Origin: JBCDBL01 sp039183635
GTDB lineage: Bacteria; Pseudomonadota; Alphaproteobacteria; Caulobacterales; Parvularculaceae
DNA: 8,281 nucleotides
Assembly (NCBI GenBank): GCA_039183635.1
Contig: JBCDBL010000151.1
Coordinates: 1 to 8,281 of the forward strand
Direction of reading: 5' to 3'
Every line of letters begins with the position of its first letter. Position 1 is the first letter of the stretch. The notes beneath the pieces were generated by a model. It was given only the letters and a program-made list of their open reading frames with translations, was not told the DNA's origin and did no database searches. Of this stretch, positions 1 to 5,599 are shown one piece after another. Made by a program: the position numbers and the translations under genes.

Positions 1-138
1 ACGGTGGAGTTCCTCGACCCGATTTATCCCGGCAAGGACAAAGAGGCTTTCATGGCGGAGCTGGAGCGCGCCATAGAGACCCGCAGCCGCGCTCTGTCCG
101 GCCTGCCCGCCCCCTTTGAGATGGAGCACGCGGCATGA
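1..138 (+). CDS. PlsC-like 1-acylglycerol-3-phosphate acyltransferase, C-terminal fragment
   Basis: Only the last 45 codons are in the window; reading frame 1 is open from base 1 to the TGA at 136-138. The fragment has FLDPIYPGKDKEAF followed by an amphipathic helix ELERAIETRSRAL, which is the usual C-terminal layout of PlsC-type acyltransferases (a beta strand ending in a PI.PG turn, then a D...F...L...IE helix). PlsC enzymes transfer an acyl chain to the sn-2 position of lysophosphatidate or a lysophospholipid at the inner membrane. The catalytic HX4D motif would lie upstream, outside the window, so the assignment rests on the tail alone. The stop codon overlaps the start of the MFS carrier (ATGA, 135-138), so the two are very probably co-transcribed and translationally coupled. 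It could instead be the acyltransferase end of a longer multidomain protein. Confidence 0.7.
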   Translation, partial: TVEFLDPIYPGKDKEAFMAELERAIETRSRALSGLPAPFEMEHAA

Positions 139-1451
139 GCATGCGTCTAGCAGGGCGGCTCGTCGCCGCACGCCGGTTCGGGCCCATGCTGGGCTCACAA
201 GGGCTTGGCGCATTTACGGACAATATGCTGAAACAGGCGCTGCTCACCCTCGCCGCCTTTGGAACGCTTTCTGTGCCAGGCGCGCCCCAGGACGCCATCG
301 TGCCCATCGCGGCGGCCCTGTTCACAGCGCCAATGTTTTTATTCTCCGCTCTCGCCGGACAAGTGGCGGACAAATACGACAAAGCAATGGTGATGCGTCG
401 AACAAAATTCGTCGAAATGGTCCTTATGGCCATCGCCGCCTTCGCTTTTGTTGTCGATTCCGGCCTGTTGCTGTTGAGTTGTTTGTTTTTTATGGGCGTG
501 CAATCGGCGTTTTTCGCCCCGGCCAAAAACGGGTCCATGCCGTTTTATTTGAAAGCGGACGAACTTGTCACCGGCAATGCGTTGATGCAGGGCGTTCTTT
601 TTCTTGCAATCCTCACCGGCACAGGCGCAGGCGTATTGCTCATTCTGCGGGACGGCGGGCCGCTGTTGATCGCGGCGGCGCTCATCATCGCCTCAGTTGG
701 CGGATGGTTGCTCATCAAATTGACGCCCACAGGAGAAACCTCAGACCCAGGCTTGATCATTCGGTGGAACATCTTCACGGAAACCTGGCGCCTCCTCGCC
801 TTTGCGGCGGCGAACGGCAAAGTCCTGCGGCCGATGCTTGGAGTGGCGTGGTTCTGGTTGTTGTCGGCGGCGATACTCACACTATTGCCGCTCTACGCCA
901 GGGACAGTCTTTATATGGATGAAACAGTGGTGTTCGTATTTATGGCGCTGTTCACCTTGGGCGCAGCGCTTGGGTCCGCCGCTTGCGGCGTGTTTTCCAA
1001 AGGCCGGGAATCGGCGCCCATCTCCGCCATCGGCGCTGTCGGGATTGTCGTGTTCTCAACCGATATTTTTCTGGCAAGCCTCGGGCGCGCGCCGACCCTG
1101 GACGCGTCAGGCGAGATCGTTTTATCCAGCGCCAAGACATTTTTTGCAGATTGGCGCAACTGGCGCCTCGCCTTTGATTTCGTAATGGCGGCGGCCTCGG
1201 CGGGCCTGTTCGTTGTGCCTTTACAGGCGATGGTGCAAGCGCGCGCCGACCGGGACAAGCGCGCACGGATCATGGCCGCCGGCAATATCCTGAACGCCCT
1301 CGCCGCGACAGTCGGCCAGTTTTCACTGCTCGCCATCACCCTGTCGGGTCTGCCGCGCCATACGGCGTTTTTAGCCCTGGCCCTCGCGAGCGCAGCCGTC
1401 GCCGCCTATATGGCGCGGCGCCATCATGTTTATTGGAAGTCCATGACGTGA
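135..1451 (+). CDS. MFS transporter, LplT-like (probable lysophospholipid carrier)
   Basis: A 438-residue polytopic membrane protein. The N-terminal segment (residues 15-34) reads FGPMLGSQGLGAFTDNMLKQ; the Q.LGAF.DN..K pattern is typical of the LplT / Aas-associated branch of the major facilitator superfamily. MFS motif A follows at about residues 75-89 (G75, D79, K80, then RR) between the second and third hydrophobic segments. Hydrophobic stretches run through to residue 430 as expected for about 12 helices. LplT flips lysophospholipids across the inner membrane so that acyltransferases can re-acylate them. The PlsC-like gene directly upstream, overlapping by ATGA, fits such a lipid repair or remodelling pair. 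The start at 135 is preceded by GGAG at 123-126 with an 8-base spacer; an ATG two codons later (141) is possible. The family assignment is good, but the lysophospholipid substrate is inferred from the motif and neighbour. Confidence 0.8.
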   Translation: MSMRLAGRLVAARRFGPMLGSQGLGAFTDNMLKQALLTLAAFGTLSVPGAPQDAIVPIAAALFTAPMFLFSALAGQVADKYDKAMVMRRTKFVEMVLMAIAAFAFVVDSGLLLLSCLFFMGVQSAFFAPAKNGSMPFYLKADELVTGNALMQGVLFLAILTGTGAGVLLILRDGGPLLIAAALIIASVGGWLLIKLTPTGETSDPGLIIRWNIFTETWRLLAFAAANGKVLRPMLGVAWFWLLSAAILTLLPLYARDSLYMDETVVFVFMALFTLGAALGSAACGVFSKGRESAPISAIGAVGIVVFSTDIFLASLGRAPTLDASGEIVLSSAKTFFADWRNWRLAFDFVMAAASAGLFVVPLQAMVQARADRDKRARIMAAGNILNALAATVGQFSLLAITLSGLPRHTAFLALALASAAVAAYMARRHHVYWKSMT

Positions 1452-1462
1452 CGCACAACCAA

Positions 1463-1486
1463 TCGCCTGCGCAAAAGCAGGGGCGA
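1463..1486. terminator. Possible hairpin between convergent genes
   Basis: TCGCCTGC (1463-1470) can pair with GCAGGGGCGA (1477-1486) to give eight base pairs with a two-base bulge and a six-base GCAAAA loop. It sits in the 55-base gap between the MFS stop (1451) and the sqdB stop (1507), where a bidirectional terminator would be expected. There is no run of T on either side, so this is not a classical intrinsic terminator. The pairing is seen; the function is a weak inference. Confidence 0.25.
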
Positions 1487-1506
1487 GCGGAGTGTAATGG
1501 GGCCGT

Positions 1507-2712
1507 TTAGGCTGTTTTCGCCGCCTCATCCGTCCCGGCGTCTTTTTGGGCGTCGGTCCAGTAGGAGACACACGGAATTTTTGTTTTGTCGCAGCGGTCA
1601 GAGTATTTGCGGGCGATCTCCGTCACCTCTTCCATCAAGCCGTCCTCCAGCGTGATGGGGTCAAGGCCCAGGCCAAGCAGGCGACGGTTCTCAACACGCA
1701 ATTCGTTCTCTGCGGCTTCTTTACGCGGATTGTCCACATGCTCAATCTTCGCCTCTGTCTTATCGGCGACCATTTGCGCAAGATCCCGCACGCGGTGGGT
1801 CTCCGTCATCTGGTTCAAAATATGCACCCGCTCCCCGGTCTGGGGCGGGTTGATAACGGCAAGCTCGATGCATTTCACCGTATCTTGAATATGGATGAAG
1901 GCCCGGGTTTGGCCGCCGGTGCCGTGAACGGTGAGCGGATAGCCTATTGCAGCCTGCATAAGAAAGCGGTTCAAGACCGTGCCATAGTCTCCATCGTAAT
2001 CGAACCGGTTGATCAGGCGCTCGTCCTTTTTGGTTTCTTCGGTTTGCGTGCCCCAAACAATGCCCTGATGCAAGTCGGTGATCCGCAGGCTGTCGTTTTT
2101 GTTATAAAACGCAAATAAAAGCTGATCCTGCGTTTTCGTCATGTGATAGATGGAGCCAGGGTTCGCCGGGTACAGAATTTCCTGTGTCACCGACCGGCCG
2201 TCGTCGGTCTCGATCTTCACGGGCAGATAACCTTCGGGAATTTTGATTCCCGCCGTGCCGTAACCGTAAACGCCCATTGTGCCGAGATGGACAAGGTGCG
2301 CATTTACGCCGCTCTCCACGATCGCCGCCAGTACATTGTTGGTGGCGTTCAAATTGTTGTCGACGGTGTAGCGTTTGTGCCAGGCCGACTTCATGGAATA
2401 CGGCGCAGCGCGCTGCTCGGCGAAGTGGACGATGGCGTCGGGCTGAAACTCCTGAATAAGATGCAGCATGCGCGCGTAATTCTCCGCCGCATTGATATTC
2501 TCAAAACGAATATCTTTGCCAGAGACCTCTTTCCAGGCCGCAAGGCGCGCGCTCATGGGTTGAATCGGCGTTAAGGATTGCACCTCGAGTTCGACATCGA
2601 TCTTGCGTCGCGACAAATTGTCTACGATGACAACCTCATGGCCCTTGTTCGATAAATGCAAAGCCGTCGGCCATCCGCAAAATCCGTCGCCGCCTAAGAT
2701 GATGATTTTCAT
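1507..2712 (-). CDS. sqdB: UDP-sulfoquinovose synthase (SQD1/SqdB family)
   Basis: A 401-residue extended short-chain dehydrogenase/reductase that converts UDP-glucose plus sulfite to UDP-sulfoquinovose, the head-group donor for the sulfolipid SQDG. The NAD-binding Rossmann motif is GGDGFCG (residues 7-13), with D31 ending the second strand. SQD1 hallmarks follow: FAEQRAAPYSM (97-107), LGTMGVYG with T145, the YHMTK catalytic pair Y189/K193, HQGIVWG (215-221), NRFDYDGDYGTVLNRF (235-250) and GGQTRAFIHIQD (266-277). Together these separate it from generic UDP-sugar epimerases, and the length is that of bacterial SqdB. GGAG (ctcc at 2722-2725) lies nine bases before the ATG, supporting this start. 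The gene is alone: no sqdC, sqdD or sqdX glycosyltransferase lies within the window, and its neighbour is a divergent UDP-glucuronate epimerase. An alternative use of UDP-sulfoquinovose in a surface glycan cannot be excluded. Confidence 0.92.
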   Translation of the reverse strand: MKIIILGGDGFCGWPTALHLSNKGHEVVIVDNLSRRKIDVELEVQSLTPIQPMSARLAAWKEVSGKDIRFENINAAENYARMLHLIQEFQPDAIVHFAEQRAAPYSMKSAWHKRYTVDNNLNATNNVLAAIVESGVNAHLVHLGTMGVYGYGTAGIKIPEGYLPVKIETDDGRSVTQEILYPANPGSIYHMTKTQDQLLFAFYNKNDSLRITDLHQGIVWGTQTEETKKDERLINRFDYDGDYGTVLNRFLMQAAIGYPLTVHGTGGQTRAFIHIQDTVKCIELAVINPPQTGERVHILNQMTETHRVRDLAQMVADKTEAKIEHVDNPRKEAAENELRVENRRLLGLGLDPITLEDGLMEEVTEIARKYSDRCDKTKIPCVSYWTDAQKDAGTDEAAKTA

Positions 2713-2759
2713 GTCGATTCACTCCGACTTACGCATCCAGAACACAATGTCCCGGCCGC

Positions 2760-2853
2760 AAACCATGGTTTTGTGCGCATCTATATGGCGGAGAAGCCTG
2801 GCCCGCGCCAGACAAACACCCCCCCGAAGCGCCTCTCATTAACCTATGGTTTT
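2760..2853. repeat. Pair of near-identical AACC(T)ATGGTTTT elements, 80 bp apart
   Basis: AACCATGGTTTT at 2761-2772 recurs as AACCTATGGTTTT at 2841-2853, identical apart from one inserted T. The first copy sits in a perfect 12-bp palindrome, AAACCATGGTTT (2760-2771), and the second is embedded in CCTA...TAGG (2843-2856). Both lie in the divergent sqdB/epimerase intergenic region, so they could be paired operator sites. The repeat is seen directly; a regulatory role is inferred, and no known regulator is recognised. Confidence 0.4.
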
Positions 2854-2931
2854 AGGCCGTCGCCGCGCGAAAGCGCAACCCCGGCTTTACAAAAGCTTAC
2901 AAACGGCCTGCGCCTTGCAGTTCCAAAGAAA

Positions 2932-2954
2932 AACGGCCAAAGGAAAGGCCGGTT
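2932..2954 (+). other. Hairpin in the leader of the UDP-glucuronate epimerase gene
   Basis: AACGGCC (2932-2938) pairs with GGCCGGTT (2947-2954), seven base pairs with one bulged G, around an AAAGGAAA loop. It lies about 60 bases before the epimerase ATG. The purine-rich loop resembles a Shine-Dalgarno sequence but no coding frame follows it closely. It may be a leader structure or chance in GC-rich DNA. Confidence 0.25.
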
Positions 2955-3013
2955 GGGGCGGCGCAGGGCAAAAGCGGGACGCGCCGCACGTCTTTTCGGA
3001 GAGCGACGACATT

Positions 3014-3982
3014 ATGGCGGTATTGGTTACAGGCGCGGCCGGTTTTATCGGCTTCCACACATCTAAGGCCCTTCTCGACAAAGGCCAGGAGGTCGTCGGC
3101 GTCGATAATCTCAACGATTATTATCCGCCAAAACTGAAACGGGACCGCCTGGCCCAGCTTACGAACCGCGAGGGTTTTCGTTTTATTGAGGCCGATATCG
3201 CCGACCATGACGCGTTGACGGCGGCTTTGGAAAACGCGGAAATCGAACACATCGTCCACCTCGCAGCCCAAGCCGGGGTGCGATACTCCATAGAAAACCC
3301 CTTCGCCTATGTGCGCTCGAACCTTATGGGCCATGTCTGTATTCTTGAGCTGGCCAGAGCCCTTAAGCCCCGCCATACGGTTTACGCCTCTTCAAGCTCT
3401 GTCTACGGCGCCAATGAGAAAACGCCGTTTTCCGAAACCGATATGACCGATGCGCCGGTCTCTCTTTACGGCGCCACGAAGAAATCGGACGAGCTGCTCA
3501 GCGCCTCGTACGCAAAGCTATATAAAACGCCCCTGACAGGCCTTCGGTTTTTCACCGTTTACGGACCATGGGGCCGACCCGACATGGCCTATTGGCTGTT
3601 TACAAAGGCGATACTCGCCGGCGAGCCGATCCGCGTGTTCAACCATGGAAAAATGGCGCGGGACTTCACATATATCGACGATATTGTCGACGGGGTGCTC
3701 GCCGCCCTCGCCAAACCGCCGACAGATCCCGAAACGCCGCACAAGGTTTACAATCTTGGAAACAATACGCCGGAGCCCCTCGGCAAGCTTATCGGAACCC
3801 TTGAAAACGCCCTTGGGCGCGAGGCGGAAAAGCGAATGGAGCCGATGCAAAAAGGGGATGTGGAGCGCACCTGGGCGGATCTCGCCCGCAGCGGCCCGGA
3901 CCTTGGGTTTCAACCGAAAATCAAACTCGAAGACGGATTACAACGTTTTGTCGACTGGTACCGCGCCTATTACGACGTTTAG
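3014..3982 (+). CDS. lpsL: UDP-glucuronate 4-epimerase (LpsL/CapI type)
   Basis: A 322-residue extended SDR enzyme interconverting UDP-glucuronate and UDP-galacturonate, the precursor for galacturonate in LPS, capsule or glycolipids. The protein opens directly with the NAD-binding motif GAAGFIG (7-13), and D31 ends beta-2. Next come AAQAGVRYS (84-92), the serine run SSSSVYG (126-132), the catalytic YGATK pair Y152/K156, and RFFTVYGPWGRPDMA (178-192). The RYS and GPWGRPDM signatures are characteristic of the UDP-glucuronate 4-epimerase subfamily rather than of GalE or dTDP-glucose dehydratase. The frame is open further upstream to an ATG at 2846, but those 56 codons are Arg/Lys/Ala-rich and precede the point where the family begins; GGAGAG at 2998-3003 supports the start at 3014. 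It is transcribed away from sqdB, and both enzymes use UDP-hexoses for envelope glycoconjugates. Confidence 0.87.
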   Translation: MAVLVTGAAGFIGFHTSKALLDKGQEVVGVDNLNDYYPPKLKRDRLAQLTNREGFRFIEADIADHDALTAALENAEIEHIVHLAAQAGVRYSIENPFAYVRSNLMGHVCILELARALKPRHTVYASSSSVYGANEKTPFSETDMTDAPVSLYGATKKSDELLSASYAKLYKTPLTGLRFFTVYGPWGRPDMAYWLFTKAILAGEPIRVFNHGKMARDFTYIDDIVDGVLAALAKPPTDPETPHKVYNLGNNTPEPLGKLIGTLENALGREAEKRMEPMQKGDVERTWADLARSGPDLGFQPKIKLEDGLQRFVDWYRAYYDV

Positions 3983-4049
3983 AGCGCCAGGCGCCCCCGT
4001 GTGGAAAGCGGTTGATGCAAAAATCAGCGCAACACGCAAAAAATCCGCA

Positions 4050-4068
4050 GCGTCAGGATATCGTCAGG
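4050..4068. repeat. Tandem CGTCAGG repeat with 11-bp period
   Basis: CGTCAGG occurs at 4051-4057 and again at 4062-4068, separated by the four AT bases ATAT. Two 7-bp half-sites on one helical turn is the geometry bound by OmpR/PhoB-family response regulators. Read as GCGTCAG-N4-TCGTCAG it shares the GTCA core with the Pho box consensus CTGTCAT-N4-CTGTCAT, but the flanking positions differ. It lies 114 bases before the start of the exported protein gene at 4182. The repeat is certain; the regulator is a guess. Confidence 0.35.
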
Positions 4069-4168
4069 CGATTTAGGGTTATGGCATAACGATGTAAGGC
4101 CCGATTAGCGCCCTTTGGCAAAGCGTGCTAACCTTAACACATCCATGAAACGCAAGATCACATCAGCT

Positions 4169-4173
4169 GGAGG
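4169..4173 (+). promoter_or_regulatory. Strong ribosome-binding site of the exported protein gene
   Basis: GGAGG, followed by GG, eight bases before the ATG at 4182. It is the best Shine-Dalgarno match in the window and fixes the start of a gene that otherwise has no strong homologue to anchor it. Confidence 0.75.
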
Positions 4174-4181
4174 GGAAGCTC

Positions 4182-4703
4182 ATGAGGTCGATTATCACAA
4201 AGTTCGCGGGCCTCTTGGGCGCTGCTTTTATGATTGCAAGCCCGGTTGCGGCCAAGGACCTGTCGCAGCGCACCGTCATCATCTTCGCGCCCCATAAATC
4301 AGACGCCGCCGTAGCGACCCAAATCCGCATTTTAGACGAAGCCGCCCCCCAACTGGCCGCCCTCGATGTTGATCGCATGATCGTCTATGTGCGCGAGCAA
4401 CAGACATATCTTAATGAAGTCAGGGTCGGCGGTTACGATATAGATGCGTTACGATCAGCTTACGGTCCGGGCAACGGAGGCTTTCTCGTAGCTTTTCTCA
4501 CCCCCGGCGAAGCCGAGCCCGCTGTCTCGCTGACAAAGCCTGTTTCCGGATGGTGTTTTGTGCGCCTTGTCACCTTACTCGACGATGGCGACGATGACCC
4601 GCTTGGCAATTTTGATATCTGCGCCGCGTATGGGGAAGGCGTCGTGCCGCAGGACGAAGATGAGAAAAAGCAAAAAGACGAAGACGCAGAAGAAGACGAC
4701 TAA
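4182..4703 (+). CDS. Small exported protein, DUF4174-like, with acidic C-terminal tail
   Basis: A 173-residue protein with a clear Sec signal peptide: MRSIITK, a hydrophobic core (8-19), then SPVAA with probable cleavage after A24, giving a periplasmic or secreted product of about 149 residues. The segment QRTVIIFAPHKSDAAVATQ (29-47), the later alternating hydrophobic strand DRMIVYVRE (64-72) and the LRSAYGPGNGGFLVAFL stretch (90-106) resemble the thioredoxin-fold-like DUF4174 family (R..L.vFAP....D....Q, then LR..Y....F.v.L). The usual C-terminal end of that family is not seen. Instead there are two cysteines (C125, C147), possibly a disulfide, and a tail from D158 made almost only of D, E and K, ending EEDD. 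There is no CxxC motif. The function is unknown. It stands as a single gene behind a strong ribosome-binding site, with 199 bases upstream that could hold its own promoter. Confidence 0.75.
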   Translation: MRSIITKFAGLLGAAFMIASPVAAKDLSQRTVIIFAPHKSDAAVATQIRILDEAAPQLAALDVDRMIVYVREQQTYLNEVRVGGYDIDALRSAYGPGNGGFLVAFLTPGEAEPAVSLTKPVSGWCFVRLVTLLDDGDDDPLGNFDICAAYGEGVVPQDEDEKKQKDEDAEEDD

Positions 4704-4800
4704 GCGATACGCCCTAGCTGCAATAGCGCACTGAGAAACCGTTTTAAATCTGCAAAGTCGCAATTCATATTAAACGGGTTATGTTGACGCTCCGCTTTAT

Positions 4801-4806
4801 GGAGAG
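4801..4806 (+). promoter_or_regulatory. Ribosome-binding site choosing the start at 4811
   Basis: GGAGAG lies four bases before the ATG at 4811 (six bases counted from GGAG). The two in-frame ATGs upstream, at 4781 and 4799, have no comparable purine run, so 4811 is preferred. Confidence 0.5.
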
Positions 4807-4810
4807 CCGC

Positions 4811-5485
4811 ATGCGATCCTACGAAGAGATCTACAACCTCGCCGCAAAGCGCAAAGGCGGGGCAAAGGCGCTGGACGCTTTGCTTGCAACGACAAAACCA
4901 AAATCGAAGCGGGCTCTGTCCGCTGTAGGCGACGACAGGTGTCTTGCAGAAATGACGCGGGCGGTGTTTCAAGCGGGCTTCAATTGGACTGTCATCAACA
5001 CGAAATGGAACGGGTTTGAGGAGGCTTTCGAAGGTTTCGACCCGCATCGCTGGGCGATGATGTCGGACGAAGATCTCGATCGTCTTGTCAAAGACACGCG
5101 CATCGTTCGCAATGCGCAAAAAATCAAATCCGTCGCCGGAAACGCCGCCTTTGTTCTTGATCTTGCGCAAGAATATGGAAGTGCTGGCAAAGCTTTCGCA
5201 ACGTGGCCGCAAGACGACTACGCAGGACTGATTACACTGATGAACAAGAAAGGCTCCCGCCTTGGCGGCGCGACCGCGCAATATTTCTTACGCCGCTTAG
5301 GCCGTGACGGCTTTGTTCTGTCCAAGGATGTCGCCGCCCGCCTGATCGCGGAAGGCGTTGTGGATAAACCGCCGACGTCGGCAAGGGCGATGCAATCCGT
5401 TCAAGCTGCGTTCAACGACTGGGCGAAAGAAAGCGGCCGCACCCTAACGCAGATCAGCCGCACCCTCGCCTTCTCCATAGGCTGA
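4811..5485 (+). CDS. Divergent DNA-3-methyladenine glycosylase I (Tag)-like protein
   Basis: 224 residues from the preferred ATG at 4811; starts at 4781 or 4799 would add ten or four. The central region, LAEMTRAVFQAGFNWTVI (45-62), then FEEAFEGFDP (69-78) and MSDEDLDRLVKDTRIVRNAQKI (84-105), follows E. coli Tag closely (QAGLSW, FD, RLV.D..IIR...KI), so a relationship to the HhH-superfamily glycosylase that excises 3-methyladenine is well supported. Several Tag hallmarks are absent. The N-terminal C.W....YHD.EWG block is missing. The conserved Glu just before QAG, which recognises the base in Tag, is not at the matching place. The C-terminal His/Cys pair of the zinc site is replaced by LGGATAQYFLRRLGRDGFVLSKDV (151-174), which looks like a helix-turn-helix ending in an acidic residue. 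It is either a specialised glycosylase paralogue or a DNA-binding protein that lost the original activity. Gaps of 107 and 114 bases separate it from the genes on either side, so it may be a single-gene unit. Confidence 0.78.
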   Translation: MRSYEEIYNLAAKRKGGAKALDALLATTKPKSKRALSAVGDDRCLAEMTRAVFQAGFNWTVINTKWNGFEEAFEGFDPHRWAMMSDEDLDRLVKDTRIVRNAQKIKSVAGNAAFVLDLAQEYGSAGKAFATWPQDDYAGLITLMNKKGSRLGGATAQYFLRRLGRDGFVLSKDVAARLIAEGVVDKPPTSARAMQSVQAAFNDWAKESGRTLTQISRTLAFSIG

Positions 5486-5547
5486 CGGATTGAACGACGC
5501 TCGGGCTTTGCAGGACCGCGCGGAACATGCGATCTACCCTCTGTTAA

Positions 5548-5566
5548 CCAAATTCGTACAATTTGG
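5548..5566. promoter_or_regulatory. Perfect inverted repeat upstream of the antiporter gene
   Basis: CCAAATT (5548-5554) and AATTTGG (5560-5566) form a perfect 7-bp inverted repeat around CGTAC. It lies 33 bases before the antiporter ATG. As DNA this is a typical operator size for a dimeric repressor; as RNA it would be an A/U-rich hairpin with no T-run after it, so a terminator is less likely. A candidate -10 box lies inside it. Confidence 0.45.
5557..5562 (+). promoter_or_regulatory. Candidate -10 box for the antiporter gene
   Basis: TACAAT matches the sigma-70 -10 consensus TATAAT at five of six positions, and would give a leader of roughly 30 bases to the ATG at 5600. No convincing -35 box is present 16-18 bases upstream. 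The -10 overlaps the inverted repeat at 5548-5566, which would suit a repressed or activator-dependent promoter. Confidence 0.3.
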
Positions 5567-5599
5567 CGGCCCAAACAATTCACATCAGAAAGCGGGCGC

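Larger units (their letters stand above)
2713..3013. promoter_or_regulatory. Divergent intergenic region between sqdB and the UDP-glucuronate epimerase
   Basis: These 301 bases separate two head-to-head genes and must hold both promoters. No clean sigma-70 pair was found for either gene. What can be seen is the sqdB ribosome-binding site (ctcc, 2722-2725, opposite strand), two related AACC(T)ATGGTTTT elements at 2761 and 2841, a hairpin at 2932-2954 in what would be the epimerase leader, and GGAGAG at 2998-3003, ten bases before the epimerase ATG. Open frames crossing the region have no recognisable protein content. Confidence 0.6.

Noticed and set aside
50..538. 162-codon open frame on the - strand under the MFS gene
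   Set aside because: Low-complexity Ala/Arg/Pro/Ser composition with no recognisable motif; antisense to a real gene.
116..922. 268-codon open frame on the + strand overlapping the MFS gene
   Set aside because: It is Arg/His-rich with no domain, and lies in another frame over a well-supported transporter gene; a GC-rich shadow.
1546..2118. 190-codon + strand open frame antisense to sqdB
   Set aside because: No motif or ribosome-binding site, and sqdB on the other strand is fully supported by conserved residues.
2846..3013. N-terminal extension of the UDP-glucuronate epimerase by 56 codons
   Set aside because: The family starts at the Rossmann strand, the extra residues are basic and uncharacteristic, and a ribosome-binding site precedes the ATG at 3014.
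4741..4800. Sigma-70 promoter ahead of the Tag-like gene (TATTAA near 4768)
   Set aside because: The -10 match is only partial and no -35 box lies at a suitable distance.
4700..5281. 193-codon - strand open frame antisense to the Tag-like gene
   Set aside because: The + strand protein has clear family similarity; the antisense product has none.
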